A DNA stretch of 64,000 nucleotides from Colwellia sp. 20A7 (GCF_009832865.1 NZ_CP047130.1:1550001-1614000); one strand, 5' to 3'. Counted from the stretch's first letter, positions 19,018-29,405 are shown. Notes: generated from the letters alone by a model not told the origin. Numbers and translations are program-made.

Positions 19018-20616
19018 ATGAGTAAAAGCGCAGATAAATTATCAGATCAAGCCAATGCTCCTTTTGAGTGGCAGCTTCCCACGCATTTCAATTTTGCAGC
19101 AGATATAGTTGATAAATGGGCAGTAGATCCGCAGCGACTGGCACTGATAGCTGTCAATGAGGCAGGTGACGAAACTCGCTTAACATACGCTGATATAGCA
19201 CGTAAAAGTTGTCAGGTAGCAAATTTATTGGTGAAAAATGGTGTGACAGTTGGTGACCGAGTCATAGTTATGTTACCGCGTATAGCTGAATGGCAGATTG
19301 CTATGGTGGCGGTTCTTCGCATGGGTGCTATTCCCATCCCTTGTATTACTATGCTAACTGAAAAGGATCTAACATACCGTGCTGATCATTCCGGTGCTAT
19401 TGGCATTATTACTATCAGTGATCAATGCAGTAAGTTTGATAATATTCCCTGCTTGAGCACTCGTATCTGTGTTGGAAGTGCTCCCCAAGGCTGGACTAGT
19501 TTCGATACGGCCGAGGACTATGCAAACAACTTTGCATCAGCGAATGTTAAGATTAACGACCCTGCCATTCTTTATTATACTTCTGGTTCAACGGGTAATC
19601 CCAAGGGGGTTACTCACGCTTCTCGTTCACTGTGGGCTTGGGAAAATTCAGCAGAGCATTGGCTAGATCTTGGACCATCTGATCGCATTTGGTGTACATC
19701 TGATACAGGTTGGTCTAAAGCTGGCACTAGCATCCTCTTCGGTCCCTGGAGTCGAGGTGCCGCAGCTTTGTTTTACGACGGACCTTTTGACCCATCAAAA
19801 CGTTTTGCATTGTTGGATAAATATAAAATCACCTGTTTTTGTGCTGCCGCGACAGAGCTTCGGCAATTGGTGCTTGAAGATGCATCAGAGCATGATTTAT
19901 CGAATTTACGCCAAACAGTATCTGCAGGTGAATCAGTAAACCCTGAAATTCTTAAACGCTGGCGAGATCTAACCAGCACTGATGTATTAGACGGGTATGG
20001 GCAGACTGAAACGTTAATGACGGTTACTAATCGTCCTGGTCGAAAAATCAAGGCAGGTTCTATGGGATGCGCATTACCTGGTATAGAAATAGCGGTACTC
20101 ACGCCAGAGGGGGAAAGCATAATGTCAGGAGCCGCAGGTGAATTGTTAATTGGTTTACCTAATCCACAAGTTATGCTGGGCTACTGGGAAGATCCAGTAA
20201 GAACAGAGAATGCTCAGGTTCGCATCAACGGAAAAGACTGGTTTGCTACTGGAGATAATGTATCAATTGACGCTGACGGCTATGTGTTTTTTACTGGCAG
20301 AGGTGACGATATTATCAATTCTTCGGGTTATCGTATTGGTCCACAGGAAGTGGAAAATGCATTAGCAAGTCACGACTGTGTTAAAGAATGTGCAGTTGTT
20401 GGAATTCCCGATGAAACCCGGGGTGAGCTTGTTAAAGCTTGGATAGTACTCAAAAGTGGCTTTACAGAATCTGCTGAATTGACCAAAGAGCTACAAGATT
20501 ATACCAAAGCAACAACAGCCCCTTATAAATATCCTCGTAGTATTGCCTATACCGATGAACTTCCTAAAACAGTTACAGGCAAGATCCGCCGTAATTTATT
20601 AAGAGAGCGTGGGTAG
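19018..20616 (+). CDS. AMP-forming acyl-CoA ligase (ACSM/benzoate-ligase-like)
   Basis: About 532 residues from ATG 19018. The adenylation motif LYYTSGSTGNPKGVTHAS is near residue 183, DGYGQTETLM near 325, and the hinge/lysine region GRGDDIINSSGYRIGPQEVE near 425, ending with KTVTGKIRRNLLR with the catalytic Lys. The family activates acids as acyl-AMP and then acyl-CoA; this branch favours medium-chain and aromatic acids. The frame is open further upstream to a TTG at 18940, but an operator lies there, so 19018 is preferred. It is 31 bp before the iron alcohol dehydrogenase gene. Confidence 0.88.
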   Translation: MSKSADKLSDQANAPFEWQLPTHFNFAADIVDKWAVDPQRLALIAVNEAGDETRLTYADIARKSCQVANLLVKNGVTVGDRVIVMLPRIAEWQIAMVAVLRMGAIPIPCITMLTEKDLTYRADHSGAIGIITISDQCSKFDNIPCLSTRICVGSAPQGWTSFDTAEDYANNFASANVKINDPAILYYTSGSTGNPKGVTHASRSLWAWENSAEHWLDLGPSDRIWCTSDTGWSKAGTSILFGPWSRGAAALFYDGPFDPSKRFALLDKYKITCFCAAATELRQLVLEDASEHDLSNLRQTVSAGESVNPEILKRWRDLTSTDVLDGYGQTETLMTVTNRPGRKIKAGSMGCALPGIEIAVLTPEGESIMSGAAGELLIGLPNPQVMLGYWEDPVRTENAQVRINGKDWFATGDNVSIDADGYVFFTGRGDDIINSSGYRIGPQEVENALASHDCVKECAVVGIPDETRGELVKAWIVLKSGFTESAELTKELQDYTKATTAPYKYPRSIAYTDELPKTVTGKIRRNLLRERG

Positions 20617-20647
20617 CACATTAGAATGAATTTTCAGGAGTATAATT

Positions 20648-21823
20648 ATGATTAAATCTGGCCAATATAATTTTCTAGATCAGAAGCGCGTCATCTACGG
20701 TCGTAATTTTGTCGATGCTGTGTTTGACGAAATTACTGAAAGCAATGCAAAGAGAGTATTGGTAGTATCTTCGAAAACACTACACCGCAAGCTTGGTGTT
20801 ACAGCACCATTAAAAGAACGCTTAGGCGAGCGTTTACTAGATATATATGACGATATCGCACCTCATGCGCCTTTGGACAATGTGCTCCAATTAACTCAAA
20901 AGTTGCTACGGCTTAAACCCGATGTCATTGTGTCTATTGGAGGTGGTAGTGTTATAGATACAGTCAAGGTGGCAGCATTGTCTGCTGCAGTTAATGCGGA
21001 ATCTGTTGAGGAAATTGCGGCATTACGCGTTACTATCAACGAAGCAGGGCAACAGGTTTCGCCTGTCAATCCGGATAATCTTGTGCGGCAAATCGCAGTA
21101 CCTACTACACTCTCCGGTGCTGAATTCGGGACTATTGGCGGTGCAGTGGATACTGCTCGAAACGTCAAAGATATCTATACTCACCCGCAGATGTGTTCAC
21201 AGGTGATTATTTATGATGCGGAGTTATGCCGGTTAACGCCGAATGAACTTTGGGTGGCTACCGCTATGCGAGCAGTAGATCATGCTGTTGAAACAGTACT
21301 TTCTCCGTTAGCAACCCCCTTTACTGATGGCCCAGCATTACACGCTTTAAAATTGTTTGGACGTTCCCTTCAGGCTGGCGATCAAGAAAAAATGAGTTTA
21401 GAATTTATACAAGAATGCCATTTTGCCGTTTGGGCCGCCACTATCGGTTTAATGCGAACTCCTTATGGTGCAAGTCATGGAATTGGCCATCAGGTAGGTG
21501 CAGTAGCAGGTGTACAACATGGTTTATGCTCTTGCGTCTTACTTCCGTCTGTTTTACGTTACAATGCAAATGCAGCTGGAGAACGTGATACTTGGATTGC
21601 TGAAGCCTTGGGTTGCAAAGATATTAATGCTTCCGATGCGGTACGCAATTTAATTCTGCGTCTGGGCTTGCCTGATAGCCTGAGTAAAGCAGGGGTTAAA
21701 CGTGAACAACTTCCTCTCATAGCGGCTGCAGCATTAGGTAGCTTTTTTGTTAAAAATAATCTAGAGCCTATAACAGACGTTTCCCAAATTATGGAAATAT
21801 TAGAGATGGCTTGGGAGAGTTAA
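20648..21823 (+). CDS. Iron-containing alcohol dehydrogenase/maleylacetate-reductase-like
   Basis: A 391-residue group III (Fe) alcohol dehydrogenase. The NAD motif VSIGGGSVIDTVK lies near residues 98-110. Metal ligands come from AVDHAVE near 212 (Asp and His) and from GASHGIGHQVGAVAGVQHG near 278-296, which supplies His residues. Maleylacetate reductases and short-chain alcohol dehydrogenases share this layout. AGGAG lies 9 bases before the start. It follows the ligase gene directly, so both are probably co-transcribed from the operator at 18961. Substrate uncertain. Confidence 0.88.
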   Translation: MIKSGQYNFLDQKRVIYGRNFVDAVFDEITESNAKRVLVVSSKTLHRKLGVTAPLKERLGERLLDIYDDIAPHAPLDNVLQLTQKLLRLKPDVIVSIGGGSVIDTVKVAALSAAVNAESVEEIAALRVTINEAGQQVSPVNPDNLVRQIAVPTTLSGAEFGTIGGAVDTARNVKDIYTHPQMCSQVIIYDAELCRLTPNELWVATAMRAVDHAVETVLSPLATPFTDGPALHALKLFGRSLQAGDQEKMSLEFIQECHFAVWAATIGLMRTPYGASHGIGHQVGAVAGVQHGLCSCVLLPSVLRYNANAAGERDTWIAEALGCKDINASDAVRNLILRLGLPDSLSKAGVKREQLPLIAAAALGSFFVKNNLEPITDVSQIMEILEMAWES

Positions 21824-21940
21824 TAAAGAGTTAATTTCACTGCACATTGGGTAATAAATTATGCATGTTGGGTGTATAGTTATAATTAGCGGTTTGATGC
21901 AATTTTATTGATGAATACACTATTTTTTACTTCCATTGAT

Positions 21941-21972
21941 ATAAGCTGATTATTCTATATAAATCAGCTTAT
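21941..21972 (+). terminator. Hairpin terminator candidate
   Basis: ATAAGCTGATT (21941-21951) pairs perfectly with AATCAGCTTAT (21962-21972) around a 10-base loop, followed by ATTTCCTT. It lies 118 bp after the alcohol dehydrogenase stop codon. Confidence 0.55.
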
Positions 21973-22164
21973 ATTTCCTTAAGTATTCAAAATAATTGAG
22001 TGTATATACTTAACTTTTTTATAGTTTTTCTTGTATTCTATTTTTCATTCATAACGCTTACATCTCATTCAAATAACCTGATTATTCTTCTGTTAAAGTA
22101 ACTTTTCTTCGTGTGTCAGCTTGTAATTATCTTGAAAATAATAAATTTAGCTTTTTATGTTTCA

Positions 22165-22182
22165 TTGTATTACAATGATACA
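22165..22182 (+). promoter_or_regulatory. Regulon operator TTGTATTACAATGATACA
   Basis: Identical over 18 bp to the site at 487-504. It ends 28 bp before the ATG of the kinase gene at 22210, so a bound repressor would block the promoter. Confidence 0.78.
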
Positions 22183-22209
22183 GTAAAGTAATTTTATAAA
22201 GGATAATTC

Positions 22210-23283
22210 ATGAATACTGAACATAGTTACCTTACTGCTGAATGGTTAACCGAAGCCCTAAGATCGACAGATACTATAGGAGCGGACATCACTGTATCGA
22301 GTATAGAAACATCGACGATAAGTGGTGGTATGATGGCAAACTCATATCTTATAAAGCTTAATTATGCTAATGGCACTGGTAGCGAGCCAGCTTCACTAGT
22401 GGCAAAAGCACCGTCGAGCAATCCTGATAGTCGAAAATCAGGTCAGGAGATGGACTCTTACCTGAAGGAAGTCAACTTTTATAAGTACATTGCACCGACA
22501 TTAAATATGCGCGTTCCAGAGTGTTACTACGCACAGATAGATGCCAAGACTTCCGACTTTACCTTGCTCCTAGAAGACTTGAATCCCGCTACCATATGCT
22601 TACCTAAAGATTGTAGCCTAGAAAAATTAAAAGCATCGACTGTAGAACTAGCTTTGCTTCATGCCGGTACATGGAATGATGAAAAGTTAAAAGATTACGA
22701 TTGGATGAATGACTGTGCTTCAGCGGGTTATTCGGAGCTTATTAAGCCTATAATAACAAAAGGGTGGGAGGTTTTAAAGGCGTCTGCCGACGACCGCGTT
22801 CGTAGTAATTTTGAGCAAATCGGTGATGGATTCTTGGCGGTAGTGGATCGCTGGTTAGGTGACATGGGCAAACGTTTTTGCTTGACGCACTGTGACTATC
22901 GTATGACCAATGTTATGTACACAGAAGATAATGAGTCAATCGCCATTGATTGGCAGACACTGCAGTTGGGTCGCCCCGGTCTTGATACCTTTTATCTTAT
23001 TGCCAACACGCTAGATCCTGAAATGCGCAAAGCTCATGAAACCGAGTTGTTGCAGGTTTATTACGATACGTTGCTTGCCAATGGTGTCGAGGATTACAGC
23101 TTAGACGATTGTATAGAAGATTATGAGTATGGCTCTTTGTATGCGGTAATGATGGTTTTGGCAACGACTTACGGCATTGGCGCTACCTACCTTCCCGATG
23201 CTTATAAACGTCAAATATTTTTTGTGGTATCGCGCTATTGGGGTTTTGTTGAAGAGCAAAAAATCATTGAGCGTTACTTATAA
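22210..23283 (+). CDS. Ecdysteroid-kinase/DUF1679-like phosphotransferase
   Basis: A 357-residue protein-kinase-like-fold phosphotransferase. The catalytic loop is LTHCDYRMTNVMY near 226 (HxDxxxxN) and the metal-binding Asp is in SIAIDWQTLQLGRPGLD near 245-260. ISGGMMANSYLIKL near 36 is the glycine-rich start and LVAKAPSS supplies the Lys. The family includes choline/ecdysteroid kinase-like enzymes that phosphorylate hydroxyl groups of small molecules. AAAGGA is a good ribosome site 7 bases before ATG. It heads a + strand unit with the DUF7064-like protein, a ligase and pntAB. Confidence 0.82.
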   Translation: MNTEHSYLTAEWLTEALRSTDTIGADITVSSIETSTISGGMMANSYLIKLNYANGTGSEPASLVAKAPSSNPDSRKSGQEMDSYLKEVNFYKYIAPTLNMRVPECYYAQIDAKTSDFTLLLEDLNPATICLPKDCSLEKLKASTVELALLHAGTWNDEKLKDYDWMNDCASAGYSELIKPIITKGWEVLKASADDRVRSNFEQIGDGFLAVVDRWLGDMGKRFCLTHCDYRMTNVMYTEDNESIAIDWQTLQLGRPGLDTFYLIANTLDPEMRKAHETELLQVYYDTLLANGVEDYSLDDCIEDYEYGSLYAVMMVLATTYGIGATYLPDAYKRQIFFVVSRYWGFVEEQKIIERYL

Positions 23284-23332
23284 AAAACCACTAAACCTAG
23301 TATTTAATACAAATTAGAAATGAGAACTGACA

Positions 23333-24256
23333 ATGCATATATTAACTGATAATGACGAGTTTCTTCACCTGGGTTACCCTAGACAGAGTGAGTCTAAGTG
23401 GAAAGAAAACTACTATTTTAATTTTATTGATAAAGCAGCCGACGCAGTTGGTATTATCCATTTCTCGATTCGTCGGGATATTGGTAGAGCTATCTTTAAT
23501 TTGCAAGGGCGCGTAGGTGGCGAGCGTTTACGTTATAGCAACAATATTGCGTGGCCTGCCATTGATCGTACGGCCTTTAAAGAAAGTGTGGTACTCAGCG
23601 ATGGTTGTTTGACCCTTGAGATTGTTGAGCCTCATAAAAAGCATCGTGTTACCTTTGAAAATGATACAACAAAATTAGATTTGAATTATACGCGCCGTTT
23701 TGATGTGTATCAGTATCCGGATCATACTCCGTCTGAATCTGAAGCTAAAACTGATGTAAATATGGATATCGAACATTACGAGCAGGGCCTTCACCTAAAC
23801 GGAAATATCGAGTTTAATGGGAAAGTTTTCGAACTTAACAGCCTTGCACACAGGGATCACTCATGGGGTTATCGTGACGAGTCCGGTATTGTTGGCTGGA
23901 ACTGGATTGCTATTCAATTCGAGAGTGCTACGTTAAATTTCACCCAAACCGTTAGCCATAAGCTAGGTATTATGGGAAATGGGTTTATCTCTACTATCGA
24001 TGGTAACAAAGCGATTGTAAAAGTAGAGGTGAACGAAGTCATTAACGACGCCAAGGGAGAGCCTGAAATAGCGAAGTATACTATTACGGATGAGAATGGC
24101 GCGAAAACTGATTTTACAGCGCGACGTTTTAACCGTGTTGTTCTTCCGATGAATAAAGAAAGAACGACGATGTGCTTTGAAAACTTCTCAGAATTTACCA
24201 ATGAGTCGACGGGTGAAATTGGTTTAGGTATTGATGAGCACATGCTTAACGTTTAA
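23333..24256 (+). CDS. DUF7064/7065-like protein (lipocalin/CrtC-like fold suspected)
   Basis: A 307-residue soluble protein without signal peptide. It contains HRDHSWGYRDESGIVGWNW near residues 178-196, the DxSWGxRD signature I associate with DUF7064/7065 proteins, distant relatives of CrtC-like beta-barrel hydratases. The enzymatic role of the family is not established. The gene is 49 bp after the kinase gene and 88 bp before a ligase gene on the same strand. The position suggests it works on the same phosphorylated or CoA-bound substrate. The family assignment is from memory of the motif and should be checked by profile search. Confidence 0.6.
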   Translation: MHILTDNDEFLHLGYPRQSESKWKENYYFNFIDKAADAVGIIHFSIRRDIGRAIFNLQGRVGGERLRYSNNIAWPAIDRTAFKESVVLSDGCLTLEIVEPHKKHRVTFENDTTKLDLNYTRRFDVYQYPDHTPSESEAKTDVNMDIEHYEQGLHLNGNIEFNGKVFELNSLAHRDHSWGYRDESGIVGWNWIAIQFESATLNFTQTVSHKLGIMGNGFISTIDGNKAIVKVEVNEVINDAKGEPEIAKYTITDENGAKTDFTARRFNRVVLPMNKERTTMCFENFSEFTNESTGEIGLGIDEHMLNV

Positions 24257-24344
24257 AAAATGATGTCGTTTATTGGCTTCTTAGGAAGTTAGTGTACGTC
24301 AAAAATCGTATATAAAAATATAATAAAATTTTGGGAGAATAGAC

Positions 24345-26018
24345 ATGAATTTATCGAACAGTATCAAGCCTTGGCAGTTTATCTATGATGAAGTGGGGAT
24401 TGAAGAAACAACTCCAGAAGAACTGCCCTTTTCTGTTGGTGTAAGTCGTCATGCCATTGAACGTCCTAATAGCGACGCGCTTTGCTATTTAAACAAAAAA
24501 ATTAGCTATGCAGAGCTTGACGCTCAAGCAAGTCAACTCGCCAATGCATTAGCAGGGTTAGGTATTTCTAAGGGAGATGTAATTGGTATACAAATGCCTA
24601 ACATCCCTCAGTATGCAGTCGCGTTGGTAGCTGCATCTAAAATGGGTGCCACTGTATCTAATGTATCACCTTTATTGGCACCTCCTGAGCTGATTTATCA
24701 AATTAAAGATGCCAATATCAGCACTTTAATAAGCTTGGATGCATTTACGCCACTTATACAAGCCGTAACTAAGTCATTAGAAGGTATCCTCAAACACTTT
24801 ATTGTTACCGGTGCTATGGACTCTATTAATATTCCAGAGGATCCTAATGCACCAATAATTGAAAGTCTCCAAACTTATAATTATGTTAGTTTACTTGCGG
24901 GCCAAGATACTCATTTTGAGCAGGTAGCTGTCTCTGGTGATGACGTTGCGCATATACAGTACACGGGTGGCACAACAGGAAAGCCTAAAGGCGCTATGCT
25001 GACATACGGTGGTTTAGCGTGGGTGGCAGAAAACTCTTATATTTTTGGCAAAGTAGTAGCGGGAGAAAATTATTCCGCGTCGCCATTTCCAATGTTTCAT
25101 ATTGCGGGTTCTTCTGGCGTGATGGCGGTACTGCGGTTTGGTGGTACGAATTTATTGCTGCCAGACCCTCGGGATATTGATCATTTTATTGATAAGCTAA
25201 TCGCAAATCCTCCCACAGGTTTCGGTGCAGTTCCTGCGCTCTATCAAGTGTTAGTGAATCATCCTAAAGCGGATCAAGTAGACTTTTCTAAGCTAACACT
25301 AGCAATATCTGGTGCGGCTCCACTGATGGGAGCTGACAGGGATAAGGTTGAAAAATGGGTAGGAAAAAATAAGTTGGCTGATTTTTTTGGTATGACAGAA
25401 ACATCGCCAAACTATATGTGTAATCCACCGAATCGTTCTAAGCCAGCAACAGTAGGTATACCTTTACCGGGCGTTGACGTAAAGATTGTTGACTTGGAAA
25501 CAGGTACGAAAGAGTTGCCGTTTGGCGAGGAGGGCGAAATTATTGTAAATACCCCAGGGCTAATGAAGGGCTACCTTAATTTGCCAGAAGAAACTGAAAA
25601 TGCGCTACGCACATTCAATGGTATTACTTATATGTACACAGGGGATGTTGGTTTCATGGATTCAGAGGGCTACACAACAATCTGTGATAGAGCTAAAGAT
25701 ATGTTGATTGTGGGTGGATTTAAAGTCTTTTCGATAGAAGTGGAAGACAAACTGACGCAGCTGGATTTTATCGATCATGTAGCTGTGGTTGGCACACCCG
25801 ATGAGGAACGACCAGGCAATGATATTGTTAATTTGTTTGTGCAGCTTAATCCTGCATATGTTGACAAAGAATCAGCGGATTTAAAAGCTGAAATTATTAC
25901 TTTTTGTCGCGCCAATATGTCTCCTTACAAAGTGCCGAAGCGAATAATTTTTGTCGACCAGATTCCTGTAACAGCGATAGGTAAGCTTGACAAGAAAGCA
26001 ATGCGCGAAATGGCTTGA
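24345..26018 (+). CDS. Long/medium-chain acyl-CoA ligase (copy 1 of a paralogous pair)
   Basis: A 557-residue AMP-forming ligase of the FadD/4-coumarate-CoA ligase type. QYTGGTTGKPKGAMLTY near 205 binds the ATP phosphates, FGMTETSPNYM near 345 contacts adenine, and the hinge CDRAKDMLIVGGFKVFS is near 446, with the catalytic Lys in ITAIGKLDKKAMR at the end. It is closely related to the ligase at 57460-59139 and differs mainly in the loop regions. GGGAG lies about 9 bases before ATG. It likely activates the growth substrate or a later acid intermediate. Confidence 0.92.
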   Translation: MNLSNSIKPWQFIYDEVGIEETTPEELPFSVGVSRHAIERPNSDALCYLNKKISYAELDAQASQLANALAGLGISKGDVIGIQMPNIPQYAVALVAASKMGATVSNVSPLLAPPELIYQIKDANISTLISLDAFTPLIQAVTKSLEGILKHFIVTGAMDSINIPEDPNAPIIESLQTYNYVSLLAGQDTHFEQVAVSGDDVAHIQYTGGTTGKPKGAMLTYGGLAWVAENSYIFGKVVAGENYSASPFPMFHIAGSSGVMAVLRFGGTNLLLPDPRDIDHFIDKLIANPPTGFGAVPALYQVLVNHPKADQVDFSKLTLAISGAAPLMGADRDKVEKWVGKNKLADFFGMTETSPNYMCNPPNRSKPATVGIPLPGVDVKIVDLETGTKELPFGEEGEIIVNTPGLMKGYLNLPEETENALRTFNGITYMYTGDVGFMDSEGYTTICDRAKDMLIVGGFKVFSIEVEDKLTQLDFIDHVAVVGTPDEERPGNDIVNLFVQLNPAYVDKESADLKAEIITFCRANMSPYKVPKRIIFVDQIPVTAIGKLDKKAMREMA

Positions 26019-26080
26019 TTTAAGTTATAAAAATTAAATAAATAAAAACTCCATAATCAAATAATAACTAAAGGTATCTT

Positions 26081-27612
26081 ATGATAATAGGTATTCCCAA
26101 AGAGTCACTAATCGGTGAAAACCGAGTTGCAGGTGCTCCAAGTTCTGTTAGTGCTCTAATTAAGTTAGGCTTTACAGTACAAGTTCAAAAAGGTGCAGGT
26201 AGTAAAGCAAGTTTCACTGATGAAGAATATAGAGTAAGCGGAGCAGAGATTGTTGCAAATAATACCTGCTGGCAAAGCGATATAATTTAAAGGTGAATGC
26301 ACCAACACTCGATGAAGTCGCTTCTATGAATGATGGTGCAACACTGATTAGCTTTATCGCACCAGCACAAAGCCCTGAGTTACTTGAAGCATTGAGAGCT
26401 AAATCAATCACCACGTTAGCCATGGAAATGGTGCCAAGAATGACCCGTAGCCAATCAATGGATGCGTTAAGTTCAATGGCTAATATTGCAGGCTACCGTG
26501 CTGTTATTGAAGCCTCTCACCTTTTTGGTCGGTTTTTTACCGGTCAAATAACTGCTGCAGGTAAAATGCCGCCGGCGAAAGTGATGATCATTGGGGCAGG
26601 AGTTGCAGGCCTTGCTGCAATTGGTACCGCGGGTAGTTTAGGGGCAATAGTACGTGCTTTTGATACACGTCCTGAAGTGAAAGAACAAATAGAGAGTATG
26701 GGCGCTGAATTTCTTGAGCTTGACTACGAGGAGCCTGAAGATACAGGCTCTGGTGATGGTTATGCGAAAGAAATGAGTAAAGCGTTTATTGATGCCGAAA
26801 TGGCGCTGTTTGCACAGCAAGCCAAAGACGTAGATATAATTATTACTACCGCTATGATCCCAGGAAAACCTGCGCCAAAATTAATCACCGAAGCAATGGT
26901 TAAATCAATGAAAGCTGGTAGTGTTATTGTTGATTTAGCGGCTGCAGGTGGTGGTAATTGTGATTTAACTGTTGCAGGTAAAGTAGTTAACGAAAACGGT
27001 GTACACATTATTGGTTATACTGATTTAGTGTCTCGTTTACCTAATCAGGCCTCACAACTTTATGCTAATAATTTAGTGAATTTAGCTAAATTACTTTGTA
27101 AAAACAAAGACGGAACGCTTAATGTTGATTTTGATGATGTCGTTATTCGTAATATGACAGTGGTTAAAGAAGGTGAAATTACTTTTCCACCACCTCCTAT
27201 TCAAGTGAGTGCAGCTCCAGCTCAAAAAGCAACCGTTGAACTGGTTGAATCAATTGAAGAAGAACCTGCTTCGCCAATTAAAAAATATGCCCTTATAGCG
27301 GGAGGAATTGCTTTATTTGGTTGGGTAGCCAGTGTTGCTCCTGCAGATTTTCTTACTCACTTTACCGTATTTGTTTTAGCGTGCGTTATTGGCTATTACG
27401 TGGTGTGGAACGTTAGTCATTCTTTACATACCCCTTTGATGAGTGTCACTAATGCGATTTCTGGCATTATTGTCGTAGGAGCTTTATTACAAATAGGCTC
27501 TGATAACACGCTTGTACAGATACTTGCCGCGTTAGCAACGTTAGTGGCAACTATTAATATTGTCGGTGGTTTTAAAGTCACTAGTCGTATGTTAAAAATG
27601 TTCAGTAAATAA
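26081..27612 (+). pseudogene. pntA: NAD(P) transhydrogenase alpha subunit, frameshifted
   Basis: PntA makes NADPH from NADH with the proton gradient, together with PntB. Frame one (26081-26290) encodes the N-terminal 69 residues, ending WQSDII and a stop; E. coli PntA continues there as ILKVNAP. The second part (GTG 26293 to 27612, 439 residues) continues as [10 protein letters not shown] through the NAD domain ([18 protein letters not shown]) and the membrane helices to the C terminus. Restoring one T in the ATTTAAAGG stretch near 26286-26288 would rejoin both. Either a real mutation, an assembly error, or reinitiation at GTG 26293. Full length would be about 510 residues. Confidence 0.85.
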
Positions 27613-27621
27613 GGAATGAAT

Positions 27622-29031
27622 ATGGAATCTACACAAATAGTGTCTAATGGTTTTATTAGTGCAGCATATATCGTTGCTGCCTTACTTTTTGTTTTTAGTT
27701 TGGCGGGTTTAAGTAAACAAGTAACAGCTCAGCGAGGTAATTTATTTGGTATGGTTGGTATGGCTATTGCTCTACTTGCCACTATTATCGACCCTCGTGT
27801 ATCGAATGTTTGGGTCATTATTATTGCCATGATTGTTGGCTCAGTTATTGGGTTGCGATTAGCGAATAAAGTTGAAATGACACAAATGCCTGAGCTTGTT
27901 GCTATATTGCATAGTTTCGTTGGTTTAGCTGCTGTATTAGTTGGGTTTAATAGCTATTTTGACGCAGATCATAATGCTGTTATGACGGTCGCTCAACATA
28001 CTGCTATGAATATACATTTAAGTGAAATTTTCATAGGAATATTTATTGGTGCTGTGACGTTTACCGGCTCTATTGTTGCTTTTGCTAAACTACGTGGAAC
28101 GATAAGCTCTAATGCTTTAATGTTGCCTCATCGTCATAAAATGAATTTAGCCGCAGGTGTTATTAGTTTTATATTATTACTTATTTTTGTGAACAATGAT
28201 GGTTCAAGTTCAGCATTATTTTTAATGACTATTATTGCCTTAGTCTTTGGTTGGCACTTGGTTGCCTCAATTGGTGGCGCTGATATGCCTGTTGTGGTCT
28301 CTATGCTAAATTCATATTCCGGGTGGGCTGCTGCTGCTGCTGGTTTTATGTTAAGTAATGATTTACTTATTATCACAGGTGCTTTAGTGGGCTCGTCAGG
28401 TGCTATTTTATCTTACATTATGTGTAAGGCGATGAATCGCTCTTTTATTAGTGTTATTGCGGGCGGATTTGGCACAACCGTTGTGATTGATAATGATAGA
28501 GACTACGGTGAGCATACTGAAGTAAATGCTGAAGGGGTTGCAGAGTTGCTACGTAACGCTAAATCAGTTGTTATTGCACCGGGTTACGGTATGGCTGTAG
28601 CTCAAGCGCAATATCCTGTTTATGAGTTGACTCAACATCTAATTAATAAAGGTATTAAAGTTCGTTTTGCTATACATCCTGTAGCGGGTCGTCTACCAGG
28701 ACATATGAATGTGTTATTGGCTGAAGCAAAAGTGCCTTATGATATTGTTTTAAGTATGGATGAAATAAATGATGATTTTCCTGAGACCGACGTCGTGTTG
28801 GTTATTGGTGCTAATGATACGGTTAACCCCGCTGCTGCAGAAGACCCAACCAGCCCTATTGCAGGTATGCCAGTACTTGAAGTGTGGAATGCCAAAGAGG
28901 TTATTGTTTTTAAACGCTCAATGAGTACAGGATATGCGGGTGTACAAAACCCATTGTTCTTTAAGGAAAACACGCAAATGTTGTTTGGCGATGCAAAAGA
29001 AACAACAGAGCAAATATTTAGATCTTTATAA
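27622..29031 (+). CDS. pntB: NAD(P) transhydrogenase beta subunit
   Basis: About 469 residues, similar throughout to E. coli PntB. The N-terminal half has several membrane helices with [28 protein letters not shown] near 90. The C-terminal NADP domain carries [14 protein letters not shown] near 320 and [24 protein letters not shown] near 355. I prefer ATG 27622 over 27616 because AGGA lies six bases before it. The gene starts nine bases after pntA and would need an intact partner to work. In a catabolic cluster it would balance NADH and NADPH for oxygenase or reductase steps. Confidence 0.93.
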   Translation: MESTQIVSNGFISAAYIVAALLFVFSLAGLSKQVTAQRGNLFGMVGMAIALLATIIDPRVSNVWVIIIAMIVGSVIGLRLANKVEMTQMPELVAILHSFVGLAAVLVGFNSYFDADHNAVMTVAQHTAMNIHLSEIFIGIFIGAVTFTGSIVAFAKLRGTISSNALMLPHRHKMNLAAGVISFILLLIFVNNDGSSSALFLMTIIALVFGWHLVASIGGADMPVVVSMLNSYSGWAAAAAGFMLSNDLLIITGALVGSSGAILSYIMCKAMNRSFISVIAGGFGTTVVIDNDRDYGEHTEVNAEGVAELLRNAKSVVIAPGYGMAVAQAQYPVYELTQHLINKGIKVRFAIHPVAGRLPGHMNVLLAEAKVPYDIVLSMDEINDDFPETDVVLVIGANDTVNPAAAEDPTSPIAGMPVLEVWNAKEVIVFKRSMSTGYAGVQNPLFFKENTQMLFGDAKETTEQIFRSL

Positions 29032-29069
29032 ATAGTTTTATAAATTGTGCTAAGAAAAAGTGTTACATC

Positions 29070-29101
29070 GACAATAAGGGGAAGTTATTGCCCTTATTGT
29101 C
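29070..29101 (+). terminator. Terminator hairpin after pntB
   Basis: GACAATAAGGG (29070-29080) and CCCTTATTGTC (29091-29101) are perfect 11-bp arms around a 10-base loop, 38 bp after the pntB stop. No long T tract follows. Confidence 0.65.
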
Positions 29102-29405
29102 ATCTACGCTACATGGACGTGTTTTATGACACAATTCAAACGGTACAGGAAGTACTTAATTAGCAAAGTATCGGTTTCGCTTCGCCCATTTACAAATTAC
29201 TATAGTTGTAGATGGGCTTTAAATTTGAAGCTTCCACACAGATATTCTAAAGGCAATCAGCCAACTCAGCAAAATGTAACCTATTGGTCGAGAAAGACTA
29301 TACCAATAAACTAATTCAAGATATTTCAGCGATTTACTCACCAGCTATTTCTCGCTAAAAAAAACAATATAAAGCAGAGTCAGTTGTAATGATTAATAAA
29401 AACCC
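29102..29405. other. Gap between convergent transcripts, no gene recognised
   Basis: A 62-codon open frame at 29126-29314 has no recognisable domain, is rich in basic residues and lacks a ribosome site, so I treat it as non-coding. Nothing else stands out before the pump gene end at 29406. Confidence 0.4.

Larger units (their letters stand above)
21824..22209. other. Intergenic region with terminator and operator
   Basis: About 390 bp without a gene. It holds a hairpin at 21941-21972 that may end the ligase-dehydrogenase transcript and the operator at 22165-22182 for the next unit. The rest is AT-rich and unremarkable. Confidence 0.5.

Noticed and set aside
29126..29314. 62-codon open frame after pntB
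   Set aside because: No ribosome site, no recognised domain, lies between convergent genes after a terminator.
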